This document shows, piece by piece, positions 43,361 through 51,460 of a DNA stretch of 64,000 nt. This stretch comes from Villigracilis sp900696595. GTDB taxonomy: Bacteria; Chloroflexota; Anaerolineae; Anaerolineales; Villigracilaceae. Numbering within the stretch: position 1 is the first letter of the stretch; the number at the start of each line of letters is the position of its first letter. A program made the translations under genes and the position numbers. Under the pieces are notes generated by a model, which was not told where the DNA came from, did no database searches, and was given only the letters and a program-made list of their open reading frames with translations. The DNA lies in contig SZPH01000010.1 of the NCBI GenBank assembly GCA_030263615.1, positions 3,740 through 67,739 of the forward strand, given 5' to 3'.

Positions 43361-44274
43361 CCAACCTCCTCCGCCTCTTTCTGTACCTGAGGCTTGCCCC
43401 TGCTATTGATGATAATGACCGCGCTGATGATGATCGCCGTCGCCAGATAAATCCGCGGTCCCAGCGTTTCATTTCCAAAAAAATATCCCAAGATCACCGC
43501 CACGATCGGGTTGACGTAAGCGTACGTGGCGACTAGCGAGATGGGAGCATTGGCTAACAGCCAGATGTACGACCCAAACCCGACGATGGAGCCGATGGTG
43601 ATGAGGTAAATCAAGCCAGCCAGCGACCGGTCCGATATGTCCACAAAACTCCATCCGTTCAATTCGCCCGTCAACAGCGAAACGACGAACATTCCCAGAC
43701 TGCCCATGAGCATTTCCGCGCCGGTCGTCACGAAGGACGATTTTGGCAGGTCGGCGCTTTTGCTGTAGATCGAGCCGGAGGCCCACAGCACGGTGGCGCA
43801 TAATAGGGCTGTTGTGCCAAGCGGGGGCAGGGCGGATGCGCCGCCTGAAAACTCGGCTGGACCGATAAGGATGAATATTCCCAAAAAACCGATGGACAGC
43901 CCGGTGATGGCTCGCCAGCCTGGCTTGATTCCGCCGGGGCGCAGGGCTTCCAAAATTACGAGCCAGAGCGGCGTGGTGGCGATGACCAGCGCCGCGATGC
44001 CCGACGGGATGACTTGTTCCGCCCACGCGACCAGCCCGTTGCCGCCGACAAGCAACAGCGTGCCGACAATGAACGTGGATTTCCATTGAGAACGGGTGGG
44101 CATGGCTTGCCCGGCGGCTTTTTGCCAGGCAAGGATGATCAGCCCGGAGATGAAAAAACGCAGCGCGCCGTGTAAAAAGGGCGGAATGGTTTCGATGGCG
44201 ACCTTGATACCCAGATAGGTCGAACCCCAAACGATATAAAGCGTGATCAATGCGACCCAGATTTTTGATTTCAT
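43357..44274 (-). CDS. EamA/DMT-superfamily transporter
   Basis: 305 residues with about ten transmembrane helices in two EamA repeats. The first begins LYIVWGSTYLGIKVAIETIPPF; the second follows the GGIKPGWRAITGLSIGFLG segment and holds PISLVATYAYVNPIVAVILG, typical of RhaT/RarD-like exporters of amino acids or other metabolites. ATG 44274 (MKSKIW) is preferred because AAAGGA lies five bases upstream; the longer frame to 44301 begins inside the palindrome at 44292. Direction and substrate are unknown. Confidence 0.88.
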   Translation of the reverse strand: MKSKIWVALITLYIVWGSTYLGIKVAIETIPPFLHGALRFFISGLIILAWQKAAGQAMPTRSQWKSTFIVGTLLLVGGNGLVAWAEQVIPSGIAALVIATTPLWLVILEALRPGGIKPGWRAITGLSIGFLGIFILIGPAEFSGGASALPPLGTTALLCATVLWASGSIYSKSADLPKSSFVTTGAEMLMGSLGMFVVSLLTGELNGWSFVDISDRSLAGLIYLITIGSIVGFGSYIWLLANAPISLVATYAYVNPIVAVILGYFFGNETLGPRIYLATAIIISAVIIINSRGKPQVQKEAEEVG

Positions 44275-44291
44275 TTTTTCCTTTTTGTTTT

Positions 44292-44321
44292 CGTAAAGCA
44301 AGTCTATAGACTTGCTTTACG
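44292..44321. repeat. 30-bp perfect palindrome at the Ada-like/DMT junction
   Basis: CGTAAAGCAAGTCTA and its reverse complement TAGACTTGCTTTACG are joined without a spacer. It includes the stop codon of the AraC-MGMT gene (44317-44319) and lies between that gene and the DMT start. It could terminate or process the transcript; no T-run follows. Confidence 0.65.
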
Positions 44322-45150
44322 TTAGTTCTCTCGCCAATAGCGCCTTCTTCCGCGCCGAACCGTACAGATAATCTCCAAACTCGCCGCTCTTGCGGATGAC
44401 GCGGTGGCAGGGGATGAGGTATGCGATTGGGTTGTCGCCCACCGCGTTCCCGACCGCCCGCACCGCCCGCGGATTGCCGACCTGTTTTGCGATGCGCTCG
44501 TACGTGGTCAGCGCGCCCGATGGGATGCCGAGCAGCGCCTCCCAGACCTTGATCTGGAAATTCGTGCCGCGCAGATGCAGTTTCAGCGGCGAGTCGCCTT
44601 CCATGTGAAGGAAGATTCTGTTGACCAACAGGGCGCTGCTGGCGTAGTCCTCGCTCATCGCGGCGTTCTTCCAATGCTCCGCGAGGTTGTCCACTGCCCT
44701 GCCTTCGCCGCCGTCCACAAACCCGAGGTGACAGATGCCGCGCTCCGTTGCAGCGATCAGGCACTTGCCGAAGGGCGTGGGATGAATCCCGTAACGGATG
44801 CTGACGCCCTCGCCGCGCGACTTGTACTCTCCCGGAGTCACGGCTTCGGTGTTGACAAAAAGATCGTGGAGCCGTCCCAGACTCGAAAGTCCGGTTTGAT
44901 GCGCGACGTCGAGCAAATTCTCGGAGCGGTCGAGTATCTTCTTCGCCTGTTCCTTCGTCAGAAATTGCATAAAGCGTTTGGGGCTGATGCCCGCCCAGCG
45001 CGTGAACAGCCGCTGGAAGTGATATTCGCTCATGCCCACCGCCGAGGCGATCTGCGCCAGGTCCGGCTGATCCTGCGCGTTGGCTTCGATGTACCGGATG
45101 GCTTTTTCGATCAAGCGGTAATGTTGTAAAGGTTCGAGTTTGTTTTCCAT
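44317..45150 (-). CDS. AraC-type regulator fused to O6-methylguanine-DNA methyltransferase (Ada-like, no N-terminal domain)
   Basis: 277 residues. An AraC helix-turn-helix pair spans about residues 30-105 (LAQIASAVGMSEYHFQRLFT and LLDVAHQTGLSSLGRLHDLF). The MGMT domain follows, with KVWEALLGIPSGALTTYERI, the RAVGNAVGDNP segment and the active-site cysteine in LIPCHRVI. It repairs O6-alkylguanine by transferring the alkyl group to that cysteine. E. coli Ada's N-terminal zinc/phosphotriester domain is absent, so it probably senses damage only through the MGMT part or acts mainly as a repair enzyme. AAGGAG precedes the ATG. The palindrome at 44292 includes its stop. Confidence 0.9.
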   Translation of the reverse strand: MENKLEPLQHYRLIEKAIRYIEANAQDQPDLAQIASAVGMSEYHFQRLFTRWAGISPKRFMQFLTKEQAKKILDRSENLLDVAHQTGLSSLGRLHDLFVNTEAVTPGEYKSRGEGVSIRYGIHPTPFGKCLIAATERGICHLGFVDGGEGRAVDNLAEHWKNAAMSEDYASSALLVNRIFLHMEGDSPLKLHLRGTNFQIKVWEALLGIPSGALTTYERIAKQVGNPRAVRAVGNAVGDNPIAYLIPCHRVIRKSGEFGDYLYGSARKKALLARELT

Positions 45151-45237
45151 ATCAATCTCCTTTTCTTCTTGCGCGAGATTGTATTTGGCTCCCGTTCCAG
45201 CGGCGACCCGTTTCTTGCTCGATTTTCATAATTCTCA

Positions 45238-45296
45238 AAACCCGACAGGTCTCCAGCCTGGTTGACGGCCCGGGGGCATTCCATCCTGTCAGGTTT
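45238..45296. repeat. Inverted repeat of the CCTGTCAGG type
   Basis: AAACCCGACAGG and CCTGTCAGGTTT are inverted repeats with one insertion and a 35-bp interior that is itself G/C palindromic (CCGGGGG region). It is in the stretch upstream of the AraC-MGMT gene. A dispersed repeat is the likely explanation. Confidence 0.5.
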
Positions 45297-45299
45297 GTT

Positions 45300-45338
45300 G
45301 ATAAAACAAAAAATGGATATGCCTGGGCATATCCATTT
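45300..45338 (-). terminator. Rho-independent terminator of a minus-strand transcript
   Basis: Perfect 13-bp stem AAATGGATATGCC and GGCATATCCATTT with a 2-base spacer (effective loop from the stem end). On the minus strand it is followed by TTTTGTTTTAT. No protein gene on the minus strand ends upstream of it, so it points to a non-coding transcript from 45.36-45.65 kb. Confidence 0.65.
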
Positions 45339-45355
45339 CATACCGCGACCGGTAT

Positions 45356-45457
45356 TAAAAAATAATGCCCTTCCAAACCGACAGGCGCGCGCAAAAGCGC
45401 CTGTTCACTGCGTCCGCTTGTCCCGTCGGTTGCCCGATGGTTTTCGCGGAGGGCATT
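45356..45457 (-). ncRNA. Candidate structured RNA (tentative)
   Basis: Nested helices are visible: outer AATGCCCT/AGGGCATT (45364-45371 with 45450-45457), inner CCGAC/GTCGG (45378-45382 with 45425-45429) and an apical 8-bp stem ACAGGCGC/GCGCCTGT. On the minus strand the outer stem ends directly in ATTTTTT. The fold could extend to about 45620 with more hairpins. I do not recognise 6S, RNase P, SRP, tmRNA or a known riboswitch. A palindromic repeat is the alternative. Confidence 0.4.
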
Positions 45458-45628
45458 TTCAGACCTGCCCAATACGCTTGCTTTGGAAGGGAGAAGGAAG
45501 CCAGTGACATGGCTCCAGAGGCATCCGCTGATCTATCCGATTTTCGGACCTCGCCCCCTCCCGAAGGAGAGAAGAAGTCCTTAGCGTCCCGCTCGCGCGG
45601 GAGAACCTCCACCTCGTGATCTCATCAT
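45458..45628. other. Non-coding stretch upstream of the candidate RNA
   Basis: GC-rich sequence with several short hairpins, for example CCCTCCCGAAGGAG and CCCGCTCGCGCGGG. Open frames here are short and do not resemble proteins. It may be part of the candidate RNA transcript or more repeat sequence. Confidence 0.35.
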
Positions 45629-45704
45629 GTCATTGCGAGGGCGTCAGCCTGAAGCAATCTCCCGATTGATAGGAGACTGCTTTGCAATATTCGCTCGCCG
45701 TGAC
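45629..45704. repeat. GTCATTGCGAGG-family palindromic repeat
   Basis: GTCATTGCGAGG ... GAAGCAATCTCC ... GGAGACTGCTTT ... CTCGCCGTGAC: an imperfect inverted repeat of 76 bp. Same family as the repeats at 14764-14876 and 52948-53220. Confidence 0.6.
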
Positions 45705-45884
45705 ATCAAAGACCCAGCCGCTATATCTCCGTTATTCGATTGCGAACCCAACCTGATAATGGCGGCGATTGTACACACATCCCATGTGTTAGTCAAGCAG
45801 CAATCCCCTGTGCGTGTGCATGCAAAGGTTGTCAGCGGATACGCCCAAGCAATTGCAAAAATATCGGACTTGCAAAACAGGCGG

Positions 45885-45890
45885 TATAAT
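45885..45890 (+). promoter_or_regulatory. -10 box of the chlI/chlD gene
   Basis: TATAAT 19 bases before ATG 45910, with CTGGAG as a possible ribosome site. It supports 45910 rather than the longer frame start at 45814. Confidence 0.5.
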
Positions 45891-45909
45891 CTCCGGCTGG
45901 AGTACACAA

Positions 45910-47010
45910 ATGCCAGCCATTTTCCCCTTTACAGCCATTGTCGGACAGGAGCGCATGAGGCGCGCGCTCATTCTCAATGCGGTGGACACCCGCATCGGCG
46001 GAGTCTTGATCCGCGGCGAACGCGGCACAGCCAAATCCACCGCCGCGCGGTCGCTTGCCGCGCTTCTTCCCCACGTCAAAGTCGTGCAGGATTGCCGCTT
46101 TGGCTGCGACCCCGACAAGCCCGCGACCTGGTGTACGGAGTGCAAGGAACGCGCCGCCGCGACAAAAAAACTTCCGACCCACGAACGCTCAACGCCGTTC
46201 ATCAATCTGCCCGTTTCCGCCACCGAAGACCGCGTGGTTGGGACGCTCGACATCGAAAAAGCGATTCAAAAGGGCGAGCGGCACTTCGAGCCGGGCGTAC
46301 TCGCCAACGCGAATCGAGGTCTGCTCTACATTGACGAAGTGAACCTGCTCGACGATCATGTGGTGGATATTCTTTTGGATTCCGCCGCGATGGGCGTGAA
46401 CACGGTGGAGCGCGAGGGCATCTCCTTCGCCCATCCCGCCCGCTTCATTCTCGTCGGGACGATGAATCCTGAAGAGGGAGATTTGCGCCCCCAGTTGCTG
46501 GATCGCTTCGCCCTTTCGGTGGAGATCGTCGGCATCCGCGAGGCGCGCGAACGCATGAGCATCATGGAACGCAACATCTCGTATGAACGCGACCCGGAAG
46601 CCTTCCGCGCCCAATGGCTGCCGAAGGAAGAGGAACTCTCGAAGCAGATCGCCAAAGCCCGCGAACTGGTGGATCAGGTCAAATACACGACGCGCGACCT
46701 GCTCTCCATCGCCGCGCTGACCGCCTCGCTGAATGTGGACGGCCACCGCGCAGATATGGTCATCCTCAAAGCGGCGCGCGCCGAAGCCGCCTTCGAAGGG
46801 CGCACCAAGATCAACGATCACGATATCGCCCTCGCCGCCGAACTTGCCCTGCCGCATCGCATCAAGCGCACGCCCTTCCAGCAGGCGGAGATGACCACCG
46901 AACAGTTGCAGGAACGAATCGAACAACTGGCGGGCCAGTCCATGCCGAGCGAAGAAGAGGAATCTTCGGAAAGCGGGCAGGAAGGCGAAAAAGAGGAAAA
47001 AAAAACTTAA
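45910..47010 (+). CDS. chlI: Magnesium/cobalt chelatase AAA+ subunit (ChlI-like), zero-frame product
   Basis: 366 residues. AAA+ ATPase of the ChlI/BchI group: FTAIVGQERMRRALILNAVD, Walker A GERGTAKSTAARSLA, the cysteine-rich insert DCRFGCDPDKPATWCTEC, then the RHFEPGVLANANRGLLYIDE segment with Walker B, sensor 1 FILVGTMNPEEGDLRPQLLD and a helical lid. The end is an acidic tail (PSEEEESSESGQEGEKEE) typical of the linker in ChlD. It stops (TAA 47008-47010) right after an A9 run. A VWA-domain frame continues in the -1 phase, so this is probably the short product of a frameshifting chlD gene. The large subunit (BchH/CobN) is not in the window. Confidence 0.88.
   Translation: MPAIFPFTAIVGQERMRRALILNAVDTRIGGVLIRGERGTAKSTAARSLAALLPHVKVVQDCRFGCDPDKPATWCTECKERAAATKKLPTHERSTPFINLPVSATEDRVVGTLDIEKAIQKGERHFEPGVLANANRGLLYIDEVNLLDDHVVDILLDSAAMGVNTVEREGISFAHPARFILVGTMNPEEGDLRPQLLDRFALSVEIVGIREARERMSIMERNISYERDPEAFRAQWLPKEEELSKQIAKARELVDQVKYTTRDLLSIAALTASLNVDGHRADMVILKAARAEAAFEGRTKINDHDIALAAELALPHRIKRTPFQQAEMTTEQLQERIEQLAGQSMPSEEEESSESGQEGEKEEKKT
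46979..47010 (+). promoter_or_regulatory. Programmed -1 frameshift site in chlI/chlD
   Basis: A nine-A run (46997-47005) contains the slippery heptamer A AAA AAA in the zero frame, followed at once by C and the stop TAA. AGGAAGG at 46979-46985 is 12 bases upstream, the position of a stimulatory Shine-Dalgarno as in dnaX. Slipping -1 puts the ribosome in the frame AAC TTA AAG CTC that continues the acidic linker into the VWA domain. A downstream hairpin is not obvious. Confidence 0.7.
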
Positions 47011-47975
47011 AGCTCGAAGATGAGCAGACCGAGGAAGGCGCGCAGGAGGGCAACCCCGAACCGATGGAAAATCGGGAAGTGTTCGCCAGCCAGAATGCAA
47101 ACTGGTGGGAGGGCGGGCAAAAGGTCAAAGCCGGGGAAACATTCCAGCCGCGAAAATTGAACACGCCGCTCGACAAACTGACCCGCAAACAGGCCGGGCG
47201 GCGTTCGCTCACAAAAACCGAACGCAAACACGGGCGTTACATCAAAGCCCGTCCCGCCGGGGATAACCTGACCGACATCGCCTTCGACGCCACTTTTCGC
47301 GCCGCGGCTCCCTTCCAAAAACAACGGACTGAAGAGCGCAAGAAACTTGCCTTCTCAATCAAGAAGAGCGATTTACAGCGCAAGATCCGCGTCAAGCGGG
47401 TCGCCAACCTCGTGCTGTTCCTCGTGGACGCTTCGTGGTCCATGGCGGTCGCCGAGCGGATGAACGCCACAAAGGGCGCAATCCTCTCGCTTCTTACGGA
47501 CGCTTATCAACGCCGCGACCGCGTCGGGCTGATCGTCTTTCAGAAAGACCGCGCCACGCTGGTACTCTCCCCCACCAATTCCGTTCAACTCGCCCAGCGC
47601 GCTTTGATGGATATTCCCGTCGGCGGCAAGACTCCGCTGTCGGCGGGTTTGTTCATGGCGCACGACGTCATCACCCACGAAAAACACATTCACCCGGATG
47701 TAGAGCCGCTTCTAATCGTGCTGACCGACGGCGCGGGCAATGTCTCGCTTGGGACACTGCCGCCGCAGGAGGAGGGCTTCAAATTTGCGGAGATGATCGC
47801 CAACGAAAAAATCCGTTCGGTGGTCATCAACATGGAACACGCCGCCTTCGATCAGGGACTCGCCCAGCAACTGGCGGATCACCTCGAAGCGCCGTGTTTC
47901 TCGCTCAGCGAATTGAAAGCCGAAACGCTTTACAACGCGGTTGTGGATGAAATGTCCAAGCCGGCGAAGAAGTAA
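47004..47975 (+). CDS. chlD: VWA-domain part of ChlD-like chelatase subunit (-1 frame continuation)
   Basis: The frame opens with an acidic linker (KLEDEQTEEGAQEGNPEP), directly continuing the acidic end of the ChlI frame. A basic stretch follows, then a VWA domain with the MIDAS motif LFLVDASWSMAVAERM, the PLSAGLFMAHDV threonine region and LIVLTDGAGN. It ends in a helical C-terminus. The first Met, 47064, has no good ribosome site, and the earliest codons read as linker, so translation by frameshift from 45910 is the best reading. That gives a fusion of about 688 residues. ChlD works with ChlI as an AAA+ ring motor for metal insertion into a tetrapyrrole. Two independently started genes remain possible. 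Confidence 0.8.
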   Translation, partial: NLKLEDEQTEEGAQEGNPEPMENREVFASQNANWWEGGQKVKAGETFQPRKLNTPLDKLTRKQAGRRSLTKTERKHGRYIKARPAGDNLTDIAFDATFRAAAPFQKQRTEERKKLAFSIKKSDLQRKIRVKRVANLVLFLVDASWSMAVAERMNATKGAILSLLTDAYQRRDRVGLIVFQKDRATLVLSPTNSVQLAQRALMDIPVGGKTPLSAGLFMAHDVITHEKHIHPDVEPLLIVLTDGAGNVSLGTLPPQEEGFKFAEMIANEKIRSVVINMEHAAFDQGLAQQLADHLEAPCFSLSELKAETLYNAVVDEMSKPAKK

Positions 47976-47984
47976 GTAAAAGTC

Positions 47985-48017
47985 AGACCTCCGAGGTTTT
48001 GGAAACCCCGGAGGTCT
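47985..48017. repeat. Near-perfect inverted repeat after chlD
   Basis: AGACCTCCGAGGTTT and AAACCCCGGAGGTCT around a short loop, ending in TTTG. It could terminate chlD on the plus strand and the NYN gene on the minus strand. The arm design (each arm containing its own palindrome) resembles the repeat at 8266-8298. Confidence 0.6.
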
Positions 48018-48028
48018 TTGTTATAAAC

Positions 48029-49633
48029 TCACGCCTCATTCCCGTTTTCGACCCCGCTCAACAGCCAGGTTTTCAGCAATTCCCGCTCCTCCTCGTTCAA
48101 TTCGAACTGGGCGGCGCGGCACAGGTTGATCGTGTTTTTGACGATTTTTTCGCCAAGTTCCATCGGCGGATCCGCTCTCCCGGCGTCGAGGCTGTAGCCG
48201 ACATAACTCAAGCCTGTCAGCACAAAGTTGACGTGCGAACGCGCGATCGGCGCGCCGCGCTCGATGCAGCGGTCGCGCACCGTGCGGGAAGTCACCGACA
48301 TCTGATAACCGCGTTCGTTGATCTCGCGCGAAATCTCGCGGAACATCAAACCGTAATGGCGGGGGGGGAGGTAGGGCATGTCCGTCAGTTTGTGAATCTT
48401 CTTTGCCAGTTCGGCGACCTGCGGATACTGCTCCATAAAAACATCCGCAACGGGAGCGGGGAGCGGGAGAATCTCCGCCTGCCCATTGACGGGCAGGGTA
48501 TGCCGGTCAGGATCATAAATATAACCGGGGGCTTTTTCATATATCTTCAACGGTCCAAGGTCCAATTGGAGGAGAAGCGCCTTGAAACTCATCGCCCCCA
48601 GCCAGTTGGCGGCGACGGACTGATCCGCGAATTTCTTTTGGACGCTGTGCGCGAGGACGCTCAGCACCATGGGAGTCGGAGAATCCGCCAGCAGGTTGCG
48701 GATGAATTCGGCGATTCGGTTGCGCGCCTCCTGCGGGCGGGCGCCGATGGGCGTGGTCTTGCTCTTTTCCTCAGAGTAGACCCAGTTGGCGAACAGTTTG
48801 CGGGTGACGAACCACGAGTCCTCGTCCTCGACGATCGCCAATTCGTCGTCCAATTTGACGATGGCTTCGGTCAATTTCTTGAGCGAGCGGAATCCAAGCC
48901 AATGGATGCTTTGTTTGAAATCGGGGAACTGCTTGTAGATTTCCGGCAGGTCGCTGCCCGGCACGCCGGAAGGAAGCGAGACGGCGGCTTTGTGAACCTT
49001 CTTTGCCATCTCGCGCAACAGCGCCTGCGGCGCCCTCTCGTTATCGTACTCTTCGTGATCCTCCCGGTCGTTTTCATCCTGAATGCCGACGCCGAGAACG
49101 GTTTCCACGAAGGCGTTGGGGTTGATCAGGTAATCGCTGGAGGCTTTGTACGCCGGGGATGCCTGCCCGACCGGCAGGACGACGCTGTAGCGGGCATGTT
49201 TGCGGAGGTTGAGCAGTAACGGCGTGAAATCGGCGTCGCCCGAAAAGACGATAAACTCGTGAAAGTAGGTTTTATGACTCAGCGTCTCCAGCACGTCCAT
49301 GACGATGTGAATGTCCGTGCTGGTCTTGCCGCGCGCCGTCAGCGGCGGGCAGTCTATCACTTCGCACGCCGAACGGATGAAGTGCGGGCGATACTTTGCA
49401 AAGGAATTGGGATTCATGTAACATCGGCGGATGAGGATGCGCCTGCCGTTGAAGCCCGGTCCGATATAGTCCAGCGACAACTGCTGTTCCAGCCAGTTCA
49501 GCCAGACATCCGGCGCAGTGGCAAATTTTTCCGCCGCCTGTTTGTCCAACGCCTCCAGGTTGATGTAGATATTGTCGAAATCAATGAACAATGCCGAATT
49601 CAACTGGGTCGAACCGTTCGCGATCGCTTCCAT
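48029..49633 (-). CDS. NYN-domain RNase-like protein with OST-HTH/LOTUS domains
   Basis: 534 residues. The NYN (PIN-like nuclease) domain covers about the first 180: ALFIDFDNIYINLEAL with the catalytic Asp pair, ARGKTSTDIHIVMDVLETL, and EFIVFSGDADFTPLLLNLRK. Two to three winged-helix OST-HTH/LOTUS domains follow (around 200-280, 300-390 and 400-500), for example FKQSIHWLGFRSLKKLTEAI and NWLGAMSFKALLLQLDLGPL. The family binds RNA and probably cuts or sequesters it. ATG 49633 is chosen because AGGAGG lies seven bases upstream; the frame's upstream TTG has no such site. Function in bacteria is little known. Confidence 0.88.
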   Translation of the reverse strand: MEAIANGSTQLNSALFIDFDNIYINLEALDKQAAEKFATAPDVWLNWLEQQLSLDYIGPGFNGRRILIRRCYMNPNSFAKYRPHFIRSACEVIDCPPLTARGKTSTDIHIVMDVLETLSHKTYFHEFIVFSGDADFTPLLLNLRKHARYSVVLPVGQASPAYKASSDYLINPNAFVETVLGVGIQDENDREDHEEYDNERAPQALLREMAKKVHKAAVSLPSGVPGSDLPEIYKQFPDFKQSIHWLGFRSLKKLTEAIVKLDDELAIVEDEDSWFVTRKLFANWVYSEEKSKTTPIGARPQEARNRIAEFIRNLLADSPTPMVLSVLAHSVQKKFADQSVAANWLGAMSFKALLLQLDLGPLKIYEKAPGYIYDPDRHTLPVNGQAEILPLPAPVADVFMEQYPQVAELAKKIHKLTDMPYLPPRHYGLMFREISREINERGYQMSVTSRTVRDRCIERGAPIARSHVNFVLTGLSYVGYSLDAGRADPPMELGEKIVKNTINLCRAAQFELNEEERELLKTWLLSGVENGNEA

Positions 49634-49775
49634 GTTCAATCCTCCTGTTTGATATTCGATGAAGCCATAAGCCCGCAGAGACAGGCGGATTATATGCCCG
49701 AACTTCGCTTCGCGGCAATGGGTTGGACCACGGAGCGCAAAGTCTCCCGGCTTTGCGCTCCCGGTCTTGCGTCCG

Positions 49776-51191
49776 TTACGAATCGAACCCCAGCCCCAGC
49801 GCGTCCAGCGTCTTCAGCCAGAGATTTCTTCTTCCCTGATTGCGATCCGCCTGATCGAGCGACCATCTCGTAAAGTTGATGATCGGCGAGCGGAACGGCT
49901 CCGGCGGGAAGGGGAAGGGGCGGGATTTCACCATTTGCAATTCGGTCAATTCGGTTTTTTCGCCGCTCAACAAATCCAGCATGACGCGCGCGCCGAAGCG
50001 GGATGCGCCGACTCCCAGCCCGGTGTACCCCATGGCGTAGGCCAGTTTTCCGCGATGGGCTTTGCCCCAAAAGACGGCGTAACGCGAGCAGGTATCTATC
50101 ACGCCGCCCCAGGCGTGCGTGAAGCGTAATCCCGTCAGCGAGGGGAAGGTCTGGAAGAAGTGCTCCGCCAAAAGGGCGAAAGAGGCGGGGCGGTTTTCGA
50201 GATGCGGGGCGACCTGATTGTTGCGATGATAGATCGCGTCGTATCCGCCCCATAGAATCCGCCCATCCGCTGTCATTTGCGAATAATGGAATTGGTTGTT
50301 GATGTCGCTCAGTCCCTCGCGCCCATGCCAGCCGATGGAATCGCGCTGGGCTTTGGAAAGCGGTTCGGTCATCAGAACATAATCGTAGACCGGCACAACA
50401 TATAACGAAAGGCGTTTGAGCAAGGGTGGGAAGGCATTGGTGGCAAGCGCGACTTTACGCGCCTCGACCTGTCCGCGCGGCGTTTTGAGGAGGACGCTCC
50501 CGCGCCGCTCTTCCATCGCCGTGACCGGAGTCGACTCAAACAGGCGGACTCCCAGCCCGAGGCAGGCTTTCTTCAACCCCCACGCCAGCCGCGCCGGGTT
50601 GATCATGGCGTTGGACATGTCCATCGCGCCCGCCAGAAAAGTCGGCGAGTTGATGCGCGCGCGCATTTGATCTTGGTCTAAAAATTGCGCGGGGACGCCG
50701 TATTGCCGCGCGATCTCGACCTCCTCGCGCAGTTCCGCAATCTGATGTTCCTCATTGGCGATCCCGATCTCGCCGGAGCGGATGAAGTCGCAATCAATAT
50801 CAAACTGCCGGATTGTCGCCTCGATGCCGTCCAGGTTTTCGTTGCCGAGTCGAATGAGTTGCGGCAGTTCCCGCTCCCAGCGACTGCGTCCGTTCTCGAT
50901 GCCGTGCGTGAGCGAAGCGGCGCAAAACCCGCCGTTGCGTCCACTGGCGCCGCTGGCAACCTCGCCCGCTTCGAGCAAAACGACATCGCGGTTCGGGTCG
51001 GCTTGTTTTGCAAGCAGGGCCGTCCACAAACCGGTGAAGCCGCCGCCGATGACGGCAAGGTCGGTCTGAATATCTGTTGTAAGAGGCGGGGCGCTTTCCG
51101 GCCTGGCTGGGTCGTCCAGCCAGAAGGGTTTCAACTTCACATCCGCAATTGCCCGCAAACTTTCGGGGCGCGGCGTGGTTGAGAAAAACAT
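49776..51191 (-). CDS. FAD-dependent oxidoreductase (DAO family, amine/amino-acid oxidase type)
   Basis: 471 residues. Rossmann FAD motif AVIGGGFTGLWTALLAKQ, the VVLLEAGEVASGASGRNGG segment that forms the flavin loop, and the C-terminal YAMGYTGLGVGASRFGARVM dinucleotide signature of D-amino acid oxidase-like enzymes. Related to gamma-glutamylputrescine oxidases and other amine-oxidising members; the substrate cannot be named. ATG 51191 is supported by GGAG five bases upstream. It is divergent from the lysC leader region, and its 5' part faces the attenuator region. Confidence 0.85.
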   Translation of the reverse strand: MFFSTTPRPESLRAIADVKLKPFWLDDPARPESAPPLTTDIQTDLAVIGGGFTGLWTALLAKQADPNRDVVLLEAGEVASGASGRNGGFCAASLTHGIENGRSRWERELPQLIRLGNENLDGIEATIRQFDIDCDFIRSGEIGIANEEHQIAELREEVEIARQYGVPAQFLDQDQMRARINSPTFLAGAMDMSNAMINPARLAWGLKKACLGLGVRLFESTPVTAMEERRGSVLLKTPRGQVEARKVALATNAFPPLLKRLSLYVVPVYDYVLMTEPLSKAQRDSIGWHGREGLSDINNQFHYSQMTADGRILWGGYDAIYHRNNQVAPHLENRPASFALLAEHFFQTFPSLTGLRFTHAWGGVIDTCSRYAVFWGKAHRGKLAYAMGYTGLGVGASRFGARVMLDLLSGEKTELTELQMVKSRPFPFPPEPFRSPIINFTRWSLDQADRNQGRRNLWLKTLDALGLGFDS

Positions 51192-51336
51192 AAAATCTCC
51201 GTTTTCGCGGTTCACCCGTTTCAAGGGGTGAGTTCATAGGATTCAGCGATTTTAATGCGTCCATGAACCATTCGTCAAACAGGCATGTATCAGTCGGGAG
51301 GCTTTCGACTCCGCGTCTGGTGAAAATTTAAATCCC

Positions 51337-51365
51337 TTGACACATTCACAGCCCGGCCATAGAAT
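51337..51365 (+). promoter_or_regulatory. Sigma-70-type promoter of the lysC leader
   Basis: TTGACA (51337-51342) and TAGAAT (51360-51365) with a 17-bp spacer. Transcription should start about 51371-51373, a few bases before the leader peptide ATG at 51377. Confidence 0.75.
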
Positions 51366-51376
51366 ACCGCCCAATC

Positions 51377-51460
51377 ATGCGCAAGTCGCCCTCCTGTACC
51401 CACATGACCATGACCACCTCCGGCAAACGCCGCGAGGAATATGCGCATGGGCTGAAGTAA
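51377..51460 (+). CDS. Leader peptide of aspartokinase attenuator
   Basis: A 27-residue open frame whose middle reads CTHMTMTTSG: four ACC threonine codons, two ATG and one CAC within seven codons. The ribosome would stall there when threonyl- or methionyl-tRNA is short. It starts close behind a strong promoter and stops 24 bases before the terminator stem of the lysC attenuator. There is no homology-based support; the case rests on composition and position. Confidence 0.65.
   Translation: MRKSPSCTHMTMTTSGKRREEYAHGLK

Noticed and set aside
45356..45620. glmS ribozyme or cobalamin riboswitch
   Set aside because: Short phrases recall conserved segments, but their order is wrong and no glmS or cobalamin gene is adjacent in the right direction.
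45814..45910. ChlI with a 32-residue N-terminal extension
   Set aside because: The TATAAT at 45885 lies inside the extension and the family N-terminus (FPFTAIVGQE) begins at 45910.
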